DNA from: Paralithodes platypus
Taxonomy: Eukaryota; Arthropoda; Malacostraca; Decapoda; Lithodidae
Assembly (NCBI GenBank): GCA_032716605.1
Contig: CM064480.1
Location: forward strand, 29,608,879-29,672,878
Direction: 5' to 3'
DNA: 64,000 bases
The notes under the pieces are model-generated. The model searched no databases. It saw only the letters and a program-made list of their open reading frames with translations, and was not told the DNA's origin. A program made the translations under genes and the position numbers. Positions 63,462 to 64,000 of this stretch are shown one piece after another (the stretch's first letter is position 1; each line of letters begins with the position of its first letter).

Positions 63462-64000
63462 TGTTATACCAGGTTTTTACTGGGGTTGTATTGACTAATC
63501 AGGTAGGTTCTTACTCGACTGGGGAAAATGAGGCCAACACGAACACAAGTACAAAGGTAATAGAGGATAATATAACACAGAGTACAAACATAGATTGTTC
63601 TTATTCGACAGTAACATATGATTATTAAAGGTACAATGTTACATCAGACATGGATAGGTAATTATGTAACAGCACGATCAAGGAGCCACTAGGCGCCTCA
63701 AGGGGGAGATGTTGGGCAGGTTCCGACGATCTTTGAAGATGCGGCTGCGTTGTACTCCCGACGACGTCCTGGTCCGTGGTGGTGATCCTGCCATGTGACG
63801 GTGGCAGAGTTAGTGAAGACTTCCTTGAGGATCTTCTGAAGAACTTTGATGTTGAGGTCTAATACGAATGCGAGCCGTTTCACCAGTGTCTTACGCTCTC
63901 GTATCGTAGGACTAAAGTAGGGAGTTTTTTCACCAGTGTCTTACGCCCTCCACTATGAGTCCTTGACCTAGACTTCCTACAGGAGTCTCTGGAAAAACTT
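63462..64000 (+). repeat. Long repeat D, copy 2 (runs off the window)
   Basis: Starts TGTTATACCAGGTTTTTACT and matches 12559 onward. It includes two more hairpins of the constant-loop type, 63862-63904 (ATACGA..GAGC / GCTC..TCGTAT) and 63909-63962 (GGACT..GGGAG / CCCTCC..AGTCC), both with the loop TTTCACCAGTGTCTTAC. Compared with copy 1 the stems differ but remain paired (for example TACGAGtatGAGC versus ATACGAatgcGAGC). The right end is outside the window. Confidence 0.8.

Overview
This is a eukaryotic, transposon-packed stretch of animal genome. The organism is most likely an arthropod and plausibly a decapod crustacean. That is inference, from two exons of an ionotropic-receptor-type ligand-binding domain and from a mobile-element mix of DIRS, Penelope, Ty3/mdg4, tRNA-derived repeats and TTAA-target MITEs. 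I see no bacterial operon, CRISPR array, rRNA gene or convincing functional tRNA gene.

Host gene: two short exons on the + strand, 3688-3788 and 40512-40602, have canonical splice sites, compatible phase (2 + 1 bases) and protein sequence that joins in the order expected for an ionotropic glutamate receptor/IR ligand-binding lobe. The intron between them would be about 36.7 kb, and nearly all of it is mobile DNA. The acceptor and first 27 bases of the second exon are tandemly duplicated just upstream.

Layout: 1-3687, promoter-like sequence and a 62-bp minisatellite; 5067-11279, a DIRS-like tyrosine-recombinase retrotransposon on the - strand (gag, RT/RNase H/methylase-like, recombinase, internal complementary region and one terminal repeat); 11307-18290, a MITE, a hairpin array whose hairpins share one loop, a miniature LTR element whose LTR carries Pol III-like boxes, two MITEs sharing one TTAA, and a decayed reading frame; 18783-19330, a LINE 3' fragment; about 19511-28686, a second DIRS-like element with both inverted terminal repeats and the internal complementary region, but most of its RT deleted; 28764-30759, a tRNA-like repeat, a retroposon-like repeat and two MITEs; 31455-36605, two Penelope-like elements, each a 5'-truncated copy joined head to head to an inverted piece of its own 3' end; 38311-39033, a 327-bp tandem repeat.

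After the second exon: 41566-42720, repeats; 42810-43505, a Harbinger-type MITE; 43506-50750, a broken Ty3/mdg4-type LTR retrotransposon lacking a visible 3' LTR; 50750-52520, C-rich sequence, a repeat and a zinc-finger/coiled-coil ORF fragment; 53880-59299, a GAT-rich repeat complex that switches orientation at a large palindrome near 57.8 kb and contains a LINE fragment; 59300-62253, further TTAA MITEs; 63462-64000, a second copy of the hairpin-array repeat, running off the window.

Most likely to be undescribed: the hairpin arrays with a constant loop and changing but still complementary stems (12962-13482 and 63862-63962), the hairpin-rich 5' region of the second DIRS element, and the miniature LTR element with internal Pol III-like boxes. 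All calls come from reading the sequence; no database search was run.
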